Below are positions 43,693-52,552 of a stretch of 64,000 nucleotides of DNA, piece after piece. The notes below the pieces were generated by a model, which saw nothing but the letters and a program-made list of their open reading frames with translations, did not search any database and was not told the DNA's origin. Every line of letters begins with the position of its first letter. Positions within the stretch are counted from its first letter, which is position 1. The position numbers and the translations under genes were made by a program. This stretch comes from Phycisphaeraceae bacterium (GTDB lineage Bacteria; Planctomycetota; Phycisphaerae; Phycisphaerales; Phycisphaeraceae). Where the stretch lies: NCBI GenBank assembly GCA_020849625.1, contig JADLFV010000050.1, positions 1-64,000 of the forward strand, written 5' to 3'.

Positions 43693-44512
43693 GCCGCTGC
43701 TGATCCTGTTGTGCCTGTTGGCGACCACGGCTTCCCTTGCGGGGGCGCCCTATCCGCAGCCGGATGCTGGTTATGTCACCGACCTGGCCGGCCTGCTCAG
43801 TGCCGGCGAGCAGGAGCAGATCGAGCAATGGCTGTGGCAGGTCGAGGAAAAGACCGGCACCGAAATCGCCGTGGTCACCATCCCATCCATGAGCAAGTAC
43901 CCCGGTGCAGCGACCGGTTCCATCGAGTCGTTCGCTCGCGGCCTGTTCGACGCCTGGGACATCGGCAACATGCCGGAAAACAAAGGTGTGCTGCTGCTGG
44001 TTTCGGTCGGCGATCGCAAGGCCCGCATCGAGCTTGGGGCCGGCTACGGCTCGGGCATGGACCGCCAGGCCAGCGCCATCATGCAGCGCGACATCATTCC
44101 CCAATTCAAAAACAACGACTACGCCGGCGGCATTACCGCAGGTGTGGTCAGCATCATGCAGACCTTCGCCAACGCAGCCCCCGCCCCCGGAAGTGCAGGC
44201 GCAAGTGGCGCAAGCGGAGGCGGCGTCTTCGGCATGAGCGGTTCTTCGCTGCTGATCGACCTGGCGATCATTGCGGTGTGCACGCTGATCGGCATCAGCC
44301 TCTACCGCCACGGAAAACGCGGCTGGGGGTGGATCGCCATCGGCCTGCTGATCGTGCTCACGCTGTTCGCGCTGCGCAGCCTGTTGCGCGTCACGGTGGA
44401 GCTGGCTCAGAGCAGCGGGCAGGGCAGCAGCGGCGGGTGGTCGTCGGGCGGCTTCGGCGGCAGCTTCGGCGGCGGTTTCAGCGGTGGCGGCGGCGCGACA
44501 GGGAGCTGGTGA
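43685..44512 (+). CDS. YgcG-like TPM-domain protein with signal peptide and Gly-rich tail
   Basis: This 275-residue precursor has signal MVKPLLILLCLLATTASLAG and a TPM domain (YVTDLAGLLSAGEQEQIEQWLWQVEEKTGTEIAVVTIPS; NKGVLLLVSVGDRKARIELGAGYG). A linker (AAPAPGSAGASGASGGG) is encoded by the iterated motif. Two membrane helices follow (LLIDLAIIAVCTLIGISLY, WIAIGLLIVLTLFALRSLL), and the tail GGFGGSFGGGFSGGGGATGSW ends in the SGGGGA-SW form common in this family. It probably faces the periplasm. Confidence 0.88.
   Translation: MVKPLLILLCLLATTASLAGAPYPQPDAGYVTDLAGLLSAGEQEQIEQWLWQVEEKTGTEIAVVTIPSMSKYPGAATGSIESFARGLFDAWDIGNMPENKGVLLLVSVGDRKARIELGAGYGSGMDRQASAIMQRDIIPQFKNNDYAGGITAGVVSIMQTFANAAPAPGSAGASGASGGGVFGMSGSSLLIDLAIIAVCTLIGISLYRHGKRGWGWIAIGLLIVLTLFALRSLLRVTVELAQSSGQGSSGGWSSGGFGGSFGGGFSGGGGATGSW
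44178..44195 (-). repeat. Iterated motif, extended copy in the YgcG-like gene
   Basis: CCCCCGCCCCCGGAAGTG (core 44184-44193) encodes Ala-Pro-Ala-Pro-Gly-Ser in the linker between the TPM domain and the membrane helices. Confidence 0.75.
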
Positions 44513-44961
44513 TGAGACACGAACCACGACGCAGCCCCAAGTGCCCCGCCTGCGGGCGCTGGCTGGATGAAAGAAAACTTCGCAACAGCGAGCAGACCGC
44601 GTACCTGTGCCCGCGCTGCCAGGGCTGCTGGTTCGATGGCGGCGATCTGGAGAGTGCCCTGAGCGTGGCCTCACGCGGGCTGGCGGCGCCGAAGGACGCG
44701 CCCGAAGGCGATCGGCCGTGCCCGCGCGACGGCACACTCATGCGCCAGTTCGACTATCCCCAGACCCTGGCCAGGATCGACATGTGTCCCCGCTGCCGCG
44801 GCATCTGGCTGGATGCGCGCGAGTTGCAGGAGATCAGGGTCGTGCGCAGCGACCTGGCCAGGCGCGGCAAGCTGGAACGTGATGCGCCCCCGGTCGGCAT
44901 CAAGGGCTGGCTTATCCAGTTCATCGACGACTCGTTCGACGACCTGTTCGGCGGCGGTTGA
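44512..44961 (+). CDS. TFIIB-type zinc-ribbon protein
   Basis: This 149-residue protein has two zinc ribbons of the zf-TFIIB type: [13 protein letters not shown]...[15 protein letters not shown] at 11-50 and [13 protein letters not shown]...[17 protein letters not shown] at 72-108. The 'CPxCxGxWLDxxEL' second knuckle is diagnostic. A C-terminal helix ends [13 protein letters not shown]. The function of the family is unknown. Its ATG overlaps the previous stop (TGATG), so the three genes form an operon linking TPM proteins to a zinc-ribbon protein. Confidence 0.85.
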   Translation: MRHEPRRSPKCPACGRWLDERKLRNSEQTAYLCPRCQGCWFDGGDLESALSVASRGLAAPKDAPEGDRPCPRDGTLMRQFDYPQTLARIDMCPRCRGIWLDARELQEIRVVRSDLARRGKLERDAPPVGIKGWLIQFIDDSFDDLFGGG

Positions 44962-45022
44962 TTTCGCAAGATGTGCGGCCGTGCATTATCATGCGCGGTC
45001 CCACCATCCAAGGAGTTTGACC

Positions 45023-46225
45023 GTGGCCAAGAAAACCATCGCCGATATCAATGTCAAAGGTAAAAAGGTTCTCATGCGGGTCGATTTCAACGTCCCGCTG
45101 GATGACGATCGCCACGTCACTGACGATCGCCGCATCCGCATGGCGGTCCCGTCGATCAAGAAAGTGCTCGACGGCGGCGGCAGCGTGATACTTATGTCGC
45201 ACCTGGGCCGACCCAAGGGCGAGCCGGACGCCAAGTTCAGCCTCAAGCCCGCGGCTGACGGTTTGAGCAAGCTGCTGGGCAGGCCGGTGATCATGGCGGC
45301 CGACACCGTGGGGCCGGATGCCAAAGCCAAAGTTGCGGCGCTATCCACTTCCGGGGGCGGGCAAGTGCTGGTGCTGGAGAACGTGCGTTTCAACAAGGGT
45401 GAAAAGAAGGGCGATGACGCTGCTTACGTCTCAGCCCTGGCCGGCTTTGCCGATGCCTACTGCAACGATGCCTTCGGCACCTGCCACCGCACCGAGGCTT
45501 CGATGTACGCGGTGCCCAAAACCATCAAGGAAGCGGGCAAGCCGGCGGTCGTCGGCTACCTGGTCGAAAAGGAAATCAAGTACCTCTCCGACACGCTGGC
45601 CAAGCCGGCCCGCCCGTTCGTGGCCATCCTCGGCGGGGCGAAAGTCAGCGACAAGATCAGCGTCATCGACAACCTGCTTTCGATCTGCGACCAGGTGCTG
45701 ATCGGTGGCGCGATGGCCTACACCTTCAGCCTGGCCAGCGGCGGCAAGGTCGGCAAATCGCTGGTCGAGCCGGACAAGATCGACCTGGCCAAGCAACTCA
45801 TTGAAAAGGGTGGCAAGAAGCTGGTGCTGCCGGTGGACACGCATTGCGGCGACGACTTCAAGGGCGACTGCAACAAGAAGGTCGTGCCCGCCGGCCAGAT
45901 CCCCGACGATTTCCAGGGCCTGGACATCGGCCCCGAGACGGCGGTGAAGTATGCCGCGCTGGTCAAAGCAGCCAAGACCGTGGTGTGGAACGGCCCGATG
46001 GGCGTCTTCGAGATGCCGCCCTTCGATGCCGGCACCAAGGCTGTGGCCCAGGCCATCGCCGACAGCAGCGCTACCTCTATCATCGGCGGCGGCGACAGTG
46101 CCGCGGCCATCGAGCAGCTTGGCTATGCCGACAAGGTCAGTCACGTCTCCACTGGCGGCGGGGCTTCGTTGGAGATGCTGGAGGGTAAGAAGTTCGAGTC
46201 CGTGGCCATCCTGGACGAGAAATAA
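45023..46225 (+). CDS. pgk: Phosphoglycerate kinase
   Basis: This 400-residue glycolytic enzyme transfers phosphate from 1,3-bisphosphoglycerate to ADP. The family signature [14 protein letters not shown] is at the N-terminus. Also seen are [53 protein letters not shown], the nucleotide-site WNGPMGVFE and the C-terminal [11 protein letters not shown]...[11 protein letters not shown]. The GTG at 45023 has AGGAG 8 nt upstream. An insertion of about three residues ([17 protein letters not shown]) just before the LENVRF block is encoded by the iterated motif. Confidence 0.97.
   Translation: MAKKTIADINVKGKKVLMRVDFNVPLDDDRHVTDDRRIRMAVPSIKKVLDGGGSVILMSHLGRPKGEPDAKFSLKPAADGLSKLLGRPVIMAADTVGPDAKAKVAALSTSGGGQVLVLENVRFNKGEKKGDDAAYVSALAGFADAYCNDAFGTCHRTEASMYAVPKTIKEAGKPAVVGYLVEKEIKYLSDTLAKPARPFVAILGGAKVSDKISVIDNLLSICDQVLIGGAMAYTFSLASGGKVGKSLVEPDKIDLAKQLIEKGGKKLVLPVDTHCGDDFKGDCNKKVVPAGQIPDDFQGLDIGPETAVKYAALVKAAKTVVWNGPMGVFEMPPFDAGTKAVAQAIADSSATSIIGGGDSAAAIEQLGYADKVSHVSTGGGASLEMLEGKKFESVAILDEK
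45345..45362 (+). repeat. Iterated motif, extended copy in pgk
   Basis: CCACTTCCGGGGGCGGGC (core 45348-45357) encodes Ser-Thr-Ser-Gly-Gly-Gly, which lengthens the loop before the conserved LENVRF block of phosphoglycerate kinase. Confidence 0.8.
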
Positions 46226-46284
46226 ATCGGCCATTTAGCGGCACGGCGGATTGGCGAAACGCCCCCTTCCACGAGCGTGGGAAT

Positions 46285-46566
46285 TCACTGCGCGTCGTGC
46301 GGCGGTGGTTTTTCGTCGGGCTTGTTGTCGTTGATCCTTGTGGGGATGACGGTGCCGACGAAGACAGCCACGGCCACGATGACCCCGCCGATGATGATCG
46401 AGGTGATGATGATGGCGGACTGAGCCTCGCTGCCCATCTCCCGGCCGATGATCATCACCAGCAGCGGCAAACAGACAAACAGGAACACGCCGGCCATGAT
46501 CCCGAGACGGGACAGGCCCTTATTGAATTCCACGGCGTTGTGCTTTTCGTTTCGATCTTTACTCAT
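46285..46566 (-). CDS. Small two-helix membrane protein downstream of the ECF sigma gene
   Basis: This 93-residue protein has a charged N-terminus (MSKDRNEKHNAVEFNKGLSR), two membrane helices (LGIMAGVFLFVCLPLLVMII, AIIITSIIIGGVIVAVAVFVGTVI) and a polar tail. Its start overlaps the stop of the sigma-factor gene by 8 bases, so the pair is co-translated. Position suggests an anti-sigma or sensor role, but it lacks the usual zinc-binding anti-sigma motif (HxxxCxxC). No family is recognised. Confidence 0.7.
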   Translation of the reverse strand: MSKDRNEKHNAVEFNKGLSRLGIMAGVFLFVCLPLLVMIIGREMGSEAQSAIIITSIIIGGVIVAVAVFVGTVIPTRINDNKPDEKPPPHDAQ

Positions 46567-47062
46567 GGCGAGTGCTCCTGTTGTCGGCGTGTTTTTCAGC
46601 CAGCGCCCGGCGCAGATTTTTCAGCGCGTAACGAGCGCTGCTGGCTGCGGTGTTGATCGAGATTGACAGGGTCTGTGCAATCTGTCGAAACGACATGCCC
46701 GTGTAGTATTTCATGCGCAGCACCGCCTGCTGTGTGGCAGGCAACCCATCCAGGGCGCGTTCGAGTGTCAACGGATCGATGTCCCATGACTGCTGCTGCT
46801 CCATGACCGGCTCGGCCTGGTCCGTCAAAGCCTGAAGCGTGCGCCGTCGCGCTCTTCGCTTCAGGGCGTTGAGCCGCACCGCGCGGTGCACGTACGGCCG
46901 CAATCGCCTGGGCGGTTGCTCCTGCTCGATGCGCCACACCGCTGCCAGCGTGTCCTGCACGGTATCTTCCGCATCATGCGCATCGTGTAGCACCCGCATG
47001 GCGATCGCGATCAGCCGGCGGCGCTCTTTCTGAACCAACGCACTGAGCCGGTCGTTCTGCAA
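46559..47062 (-). CDS. ECF-type RNA polymerase sigma factor
   Basis: This 167-residue sigma-70-family protein has region 2 (IAIAMRVLHDAHDAEDTVQDTLAAVWRIEQEQPPRRLRPYVHRAVRLNALKRRARR) and region 4 (LDGLPATQQAVLRMKYYTGMSFRQIAQTLSISINTAASSARYALKNLRRAL). A helix-turn-helix lies at MSFRQIAQTLSISINTAASS. The arrangement fits a group-4 sigma factor. It is coupled to a small membrane protein gene that overlaps its 3' end. Confidence 0.88.
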   Translation of the reverse strand: MQNDRLSALVQKERRRLIAIAMRVLHDAHDAEDTVQDTLAAVWRIEQEQPPRRLRPYVHRAVRLNALKRRARRRTLQALTDQAEPVMEQQQSWDIDPLTLERALDGLPATQQAVLRMKYYTGMSFRQIAQTLSISINTAASSARYALKNLRRALAEKHADNRSTRHE

Positions 47063-47184
47063 GGCTGCGCCACCGTCCTCATATAAGATAGACCCGCGTC
47101 TGCACGGCTTTGTCTGTACATCATCGCTTTTTTATCTCGCTTCGCGCGGGATACCGCCGAAGCCGCAATGTGAGAAACGCTAGA

Positions 47185-47897
<713 letters not shown>

Positions 47898-47901
<4 letters not shown>

Positions 47902-48563
47902 GCGGCCGGGCGATCATCTTCGACTTTGATGGCGTCATCCTCGACACCGAGATGACCATCTATGAATCCTGGCGCCGCCAGTACGAGAAGCACGGCCATC
48001 CGCTGCCGCTGGACAACTGGATCACCGTGCTGGGCATGCCCGCGCATCAGCGCGACTTTCACGCGGAACTGGAAGCGCTCTGCGGTTGCATCTTCGATCG
48101 AGCCGAACTCAAAGCCCAGCGCCTGGTGCAGATTCGCGCCGCGCTGAACGGCCGCCCGCCGCGGCCGGGCATCACCGACTGGCTGGAGCAAGCCAAACGG
48201 CTGGATGTGGCACTGGCGGTGGCGTCGGGGTCCGGTCACGGCTGGGTCGATGAGCATCTGTGCCGGTTGGGCTTGATCGACTATTTCGCGGCCGTGATCT
48301 GCAGCGAAGACACCAGCGCGCACAAGCCCGGTCCCGAGCCGTTCCTGGCCGCGGCCCGTGCTTTGCAAATCGATCCACGTCAGTGTGTGGTCGTCGAAGA
48401 TTCACCCAACGGCATCCGCGCTGCCAAGGCGGCCGGCATGTTCGCCATCGCTTATCCCACGGACATGACGCGCGGTCAGGACTTCGCTTCGCTCGGCGCG
48501 GACATCATCACCGAGTCGCTCGATCAACTCGACCTCAAAGACGTGCTGGCCGGCAGCGGCTGA
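47898..48563 (+). CDS. HAD-superfamily hydrolase (beta-phosphoglucomutase/phosphatase-like)
   Basis: This 221-residue HAD subfamily IA protein has motif I FDFDGVILDTE with nucleophile Asp at about 9, motif II Ser in LAVASGSGH, and motif III Lys in SAHKPGPEPFLAAA. Motif IV is VVVEDSPNGIRAAKAAGM. The helical cap lies at about 18-90. It likely acts on a phosphosugar such as phosphoglycolate or hexose phosphate; coupling to rpe supports a sugar-phosphate role. Its 3' end overlaps the convergent mutM gene by 40 bases. Confidence 0.9.
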
Positions 48564-49375
48564 CAGCGCGGACACGCCACGGTGGTGCGCCCGCCGCAGG
48601 TGAATCGATCGAGCGTTTGCTTGCACTTGACGCACCGCTTTCCGCCGCGATCGTAGACCTTGTGCTTGTTCTGGTAGTTGCCTTTCTTGCCGTCGGCGTC
48701 CACGAACGTGTGTTTGCTCGACCCTCGGAAGGCGATGGCCCGCCGCATGATCCGCCGCAGATGGCGTACCAGTGTCTGAACCTGCTGCAAGGTGAGATCC
48801 CTTCCGGGGGTGGTCGGGTGAATGGACGATGCGAACAGGGCCTCGTCGGCGTAGATGTTGCCCACACCGGCCAGCAGAGTTTGATCGAGCAGAGCCGCCT
48901 TGATCGCGCAGCTTCGTTTGCTCAACCCCGCGTGCAGATGTCTGGCGCTGATCGCCAGGGCATCGGGGCCGAGTTTCGCCCAGCGCGCTTGGCGCATCTG
49001 CTGCTCATCATCGAACACCCACAGCCCGCCGAACCGCCGCGGATCGCGGAACACCATCGCGCCCCCGCCCCCGGAAGTGACCCCGGCATCAAAATGCCAC
49101 ACCACGTGATCGTGTTTTTGACTCCGCGATTGTGAGCGCACCGTTAACGAACCGGTCATTCCCAGGTGCGCGCACACGCAGCGCCCGTCGTCATAAACAA
49201 ACGCCAGTTGCTTGCCGTGGCGCAGCAGTTGCACGATGCGGCCGCCGCGCCGCAGCAGTGTCACATCCCCGCGCACCACCTGCGGCCGACGGATGGTCAC
49301 CCGCACAATCGCCCGCCCCAGGGCCAGGCTCTGCAAGGATAGACGCACCGTTTCGACTTCCGGCAACTCGGGCAT
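48524..49375 (-). CDS. mutM: Formamidopyrimidine-DNA glycosylase
   Basis: This 283-residue repair enzyme removes oxidised purines. The N-terminal catalytic proline follows the initiator (MPELPEVETVRLSLQ). Also present are HLGMTGSL, DPRRFGGLWVF, the helix-two-turn-helix QTLLAGVGNIYADEALF, SSKHTFVDADGKKGNYQNKHKVYDR and a zinc finger CVKCKQTLDRFTCGGRTTVACPRC. Two iterated-motif copies lie inside. One at 49062-49079 gives DAGVTSGGGGAMVFRDPRRFG, a longer Gly-rich loop than usual; one at 48801-48810 gives HPTTPGRDL. Convergent overlap with the HAD gene is 40 bases. Confidence 0.95.
   Translation of the reverse strand: MPELPEVETVRLSLQSLALGRAIVRVTIRRPQVVRGDVTLLRRGGRIVQLLRHGKQLAFVYDDGRCVCAHLGMTGSLTVRSQSRSQKHDHVVWHFDAGVTSGGGGAMVFRDPRRFGGLWVFDDEQQMRQARWAKLGPDALAISARHLHAGLSKRSCAIKAALLDQTLLAGVGNIYADEALFASSIHPTTPGRDLTLQQVQTLVRHLRRIMRRAIAFRGSSKHTFVDADGKKGNYQNKHKVYDRGGKRCVKCKQTLDRFTCGGRTTVACPRCQPLPASTSLRSS
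48801..48810 (+). repeat. Iterated motif CTTCCGGGGG in mutM
   Basis: Exact copy encoding Thr-Pro-Gly-Arg on the gene strand, at a site where homologues are variable. Confidence 0.65.
49062..49079 (-). repeat. Iterated motif, extended copy in mutM
   Basis: CCCCCGCCCCCGGAAGTGAC (core 49068-49077) encodes Val-Thr-Ser-Gly-Gly-Gly-Gly in a surface loop before the DPRRFG block. Confidence 0.8.
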
Positions 49376-49532
49376 GAAATGGATTGTACGCCCCGCACTG
49401 GACCCAGCCACCGGGTGACCTATCATAAACCGCCCGCGACTGGCTAAAGTGGTGGCGCCTGGCCGCCACACGCTGACGCCGGCGACCGATTCGGTCGATG
49501 CCAATTCATGAGGTCGCGGCCTGGGGTGTGCC

Positions 49533-51740
49533 ATGAGCAAAGACAAAGCCCAAACCCAAACCGAACTACCGGACGCCGAGGCGTTTCTCAACCGCGAGTT
49601 GACCTGGCTGGAGTTCAATCGCCGCGTGCTGCACGAAGCGCTGGACGAGCGCACGCCGCTGCTGGAGCGGGTGGCGTTCCTGGCCATCTTCAATTCCAAC
49701 CTCGATGAGTTCTTCCAGAAGCGGGTGGGCGGGCTCAAGCGGCAGATCGCGGCAGGGATATTGACCCGCACGCTCGACGGCCTGACGCCGCAGGAGCAAC
49801 TGGTTCGCATCCGCGCCGCGGTGCTGCCCATGCTCGAACAGCAGGCGGACTGCTACACGCAGCAGATCAAGCCCGCCCTGGCGGTGCACGGCGTACACCT
49901 GCTGCGCTGGGAAGAGCTGGCCGACGCCGAGCAACAGTTCGCCCGCCGCTATTTCCGCGAAAATCTTTTTCCCGTGCTGACGCCGCTGGCGTTCGATCCG
50001 GGTCATCCGTTTCCGTTCATCAGCAACCTGAGCACCTCGCTGGGCGTGATGCTGCGTCCGCCCCCGGAAGATGGGGCGACTCCAGCATCGGACGACGAGG
50101 ACCCTTCCGGGGGCGGGGGCGGCAGGATGCAGTTTGCCCGGGTGAAAGTGCCGGAGATTCTGCCCGGCTGGATTCGCGTCAACCCGGATCAGCTCAACGG
50201 ACAATGGCGCTATGTGAACCTGTGCGAAATGATCCGTCACAACCTGGCGGACCTGTTCGAGGGCATGGACATCCGTGCGGTCGAGCCCTTCCGCATCAGC
50301 CGCAACGCCGACGTCGAGCGTGATGACGACGATGCCGAGGATTTGCTGGAGATGGTGGAGCAGGAGCTGCGCGAGCGCCGCTTCGCCCGGGCCGTGCGCC
50401 TGGAGATTGAGAACAACCCAGCCCGCCCGATGGCGCGCTTGCTGACGCACGAACTGGACCTGGAGGACCAAGACGTTTACGAGATGAAGGCCGAGTTGGA
50501 CTACACCGATCTGTGGACGGTGCACGAGGTGAATCTGCCCGCCCTGAAGCACAAGCCGTGGTCCCCGGTGCTGCCGCCGCGCCTGGCTGATCAGGACGCC
50601 AACATTTTCAACGTCATCCGAACCGGCGACGTGATGGTGCACCATCCCTACGAATCGTTCGCCGCCAGCGTGGAGCGCTTCATCAGCGCCGCCGCCAGCG
50701 ACCCGGACGTGATTGCCATCAAGCTGACGCTGTATCGCACCCAGCCCGATTCGCCGTTCATCCGCCAGATGATCCGCGCCGCCGAGAGCGGCAAACAGGT
50801 GGTGTGCCTGGTGGAACTCAAGGCCCGTTTCGACGAGCAGCGCAACGTGCAGATCGCTCAGACGCTGGAAAAAGCCGGGGTTCACGTGGTGTACGGCCTG
50901 GTCGGGCTCAAGACGCACACCAAGACCGCCCTCGTGGTCCGCCGTGAGTCCTCTGGCCTGCGCTGCTATGCCCATGTCGGCACCGGTAACTATCACCCAA
51001 AGACCGCTCAGCTCTACACCGACCTGGGCCTGTTCACCGCCGACCCGCGCCTGACCGGCGACCTGGTCGAACTGTTTCATCACCTGACCGGGCGCAGCAT
51101 CAAGCGCGACTTCCCCCATCTGCTGATCGCCCCGGTCAACATGCGCCGCCGCTTCATGGAATTGATCGAACGCGAGATCGAATACGCCAAACTCTGGAGC
51201 AAACAGGGCGGGAATGCGGACGACTCCACTTCCGGGGGCGGGGGCCCGCGCATCATCGCCAAGATGAACAGCCTCGAAGATCGCAAGGTCTGCCTGAAGC
51301 TCTACGAAGCTTCACGGGCCGGCGTCAAAATAGACCTGATCGTTCGCGGTTTCTGCTGCCTGCGTCCTGGCGTACCCGGAATGAGTGAAAACATATCCGT
51401 TATCAGCGTCATCGGCCGCTTCCTGGAACACTCGCGCATCTTCTACTTCCACAACAACGGCAAAGCCGAATACTTCATTGGCTCGGCCGACTGGATGTAC
51501 CGCAACCTCTCCAACCGCGTCGAGTGCATCACCCCGATCTACGACCAGACGCTGCAGGTCCGCCTGCGCCAGATCCTCGACCTGATGCTGGCCGACCGCC
51601 GCCAGGCATGGGACATGCAATCCGACGGCACATATGTGCAGCGCCAACCCGACCCGGCAGATCCCTCGACCGCCCTCGGCACCCACGAGCGCCTGATGGA
51701 CCTGGCCCGCCGCGAAGCCGCCGTCGGCGAGATGGAATAA
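49533..51740 (+). CDS. ppk1: Polyphosphate kinase 1
   Basis: This 735-residue enzyme makes polyphosphate from ATP. The four-domain layout is clear: N-terminal FLNRELTWLEFNRRVLHEA, head domain, and two phospholipase-D-like catalytic domains. The first of these holds CYAHVGTGNYHPKTAQLYTDLGLFT with the autophosphorylated His; the second has LVRGFCCLRPGVPG and HSRIFYFHNNGKAEYFIGSADWMYRNL. Two insertions relative to typical PPK1 are made of iterated-motif DNA. The first (RPPPEDGATPASDDEDPSGG) lies before the FARVKVPEILP block. The second (GGNADDSTSGGGGPRIIAKM) lies in the loop before the second PLD domain. Confidence 0.97.
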   Translation: MSKDKAQTQTELPDAEAFLNRELTWLEFNRRVLHEALDERTPLLERVAFLAIFNSNLDEFFQKRVGGLKRQIAAGILTRTLDGLTPQEQLVRIRAAVLPMLEQQADCYTQQIKPALAVHGVHLLRWEELADAEQQFARRYFRENLFPVLTPLAFDPGHPFPFISNLSTSLGVMLRPPPEDGATPASDDEDPSGGGGGRMQFARVKVPEILPGWIRVNPDQLNGQWRYVNLCEMIRHNLADLFEGMDIRAVEPFRISRNADVERDDDDAEDLLEMVEQELRERRFARAVRLEIENNPARPMARLLTHELDLEDQDVYEMKAELDYTDLWTVHEVNLPALKHKPWSPVLPPRLADQDANIFNVIRTGDVMVHHPYESFAASVERFISAAASDPDVIAIKLTLYRTQPDSPFIRQMIRAAESGKQVVCLVELKARFDEQRNVQIAQTLEKAGVHVVYGLVGLKTHTKTALVVRRESSGLRCYAHVGTGNYHPKTAQLYTDLGLFTADPRLTGDLVELFHHLTGRSIKRDFPHLLIAPVNMRRRFMELIEREIEYAKLWSKQGGNADDSTSGGGGPRIIAKMNSLEDRKVCLKLYEASRAGVKIDLIVRGFCCLRPGVPGMSENISVISVIGRFLEHSRIFYFHNNGKAEYFIGSADWMYRNLSNRVECITPIYDQTLQVRLRQILDLMLADRRQAWDMQSDGTYVQRQPDPADPSTALGTHERLMDLARREAAVGEME
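50061..50122. repeat. Inverted pair of iterated motifs forming an inserted loop in ppk1
   Basis: CCCCCGGAAG (50061-50070) and CTTCCGGGGGCGGGGGCGGC (from 50104) face each other across about 33 bases rich in Asp/Glu codons. They can form a hairpin and together encode the extra residues Pro-Pro-Pro-Glu ... Pro-Ser-Gly-Gly-Gly. Confidence 0.8.
51226..51246 (+). repeat. Iterated motif, extended copy in ppk1
   Basis: CCACTTCCGGGGGCGGGGGC (core 51229-51238) encodes Ser-Thr-Ser-Gly-Gly-Gly-Gly-Pro in a loop about ten residues longer than in typical PPK1. Confidence 0.8.
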
Positions 51741-51755
51741 GTGCAGAGGCCAATG

Positions 51756-51870
51756 CGCCACGAAGGCACGAAGGAAGGCGAGAATTCAGCAGCATTGCAT
51801 GAATCCGCGTTTATCTGCGTTCATCCGCGGTTTCATTCATATTCTTCGTGTCCTTCGTGCCTTCGTGGCG
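51756..51870. repeat. Composite dispersed repeat, locus E
   Basis: The perfect 20-base arms CGCCACGAAGGCACGAAGGA (51756) and TCCTTCGTGCCTTCGTGGCG (51851) enclose a module TCCGCGTTTATCTGCGTTCA that also occurs in locus D. It lies between ppk1 and the exopolysaccharide locus. Confidence 0.85.
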
Positions 51871-51955
51871 AATCTCCGTCCGGATAATCATTGCGGCGCC
51901 GCGTCTCATAATCAGTCGCGGCAGGCGGCGGCGGTCAAAGGCCGACATAAGCCAC

Positions 51956-52552
51956 ATGCGTACCAGCCGCGCGATGTCTGTGGCTGTTGCCGTCCTCGTG
52001 GCGGTCGGCTGTGCTGCCACGCCAACCGGGCCCGGCGCGGGTGGTGCGGGTGAGGCCGGGCCGGCGGTCGCGGCGCGGCCGTACCACATCGGGATCGGCG
52101 ATCGCCTGCAGATGATCGCCCCGACGATTCCCGAACTGACCGACCTGGAGGCCGCGGTGCGCGAGGATGGTTACATCCGGCTGCCGCTGCTGGGAGAGGT
52201 GTTTGCCGCCGGGCGCTCGCCGGCCCAACTTGGCTCGGAAATTCAGGAGAAACTTCACCGCTACTACGTAGCCCCCGCGCTGCGGGTGCGGGTGTCGCTG
52301 CACGATTCACAATACTGGTTCGCCGAGTCGGGCGACGTGCGGGTGAAGATGCCTTACACCGGGGCTGATCATCCGCGTGATGCGTTGAAGGTGCTCAACC
52401 GCGGCGGGCGCGTGGGATTTGTCCTTTGGCGGGCTGACGAGTCGGGGCGGCTGCAACAGGCGACGCTGGATGGGCAGCCGCTGGAGACGGGCGACGTGGT
52501 GCGCTTGACCAGCGGCGGCGGCCTGGCGCTGAGCGAAAGGGGTTCGCGGTGA
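51956..52552 (+). CDS. Polysaccharide export lipoprotein (Wza-like)
   Basis: This 198-residue precursor has lipoprotein signal MRTSRAMSVAVAVLVAVGC, a Poly_export domain (YHIGIGDRLQMIAPTIPELTDLEAAVREDGYIRLPLLGEVFAAGRSPAQLGSEIQEKL) and a short SLBB-like C-terminal part. It would form or contribute to the outer-membrane export channel of an exopolysaccharide. It is shorter than Wza and lacks the second SLBB unit. Its TGA overlaps the GTG start of the Wzz-like gene, opening a run of plus-strand exopolysaccharide genes. Confidence 0.85.
   Translation: MRTSRAMSVAVAVLVAVGCAATPTGPGAGGAGEAGPAVAARPYHIGIGDRLQMIAPTIPELTDLEAAVREDGYIRLPLLGEVFAAGRSPAQLGSEIQEKLHRYYVAPALRVRVSLHDSQYWFAESGDVRVKMPYTGADHPRDALKVLNRGGRVGFVLWRADESGRLQQATLDGQPLETGDVVRLTSGGGLALSERGSR

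Noticed and set aside
49566-51119. 517-codon minus-strand frame
   Set aside because: Antisense to ppk1; shadow frame only.
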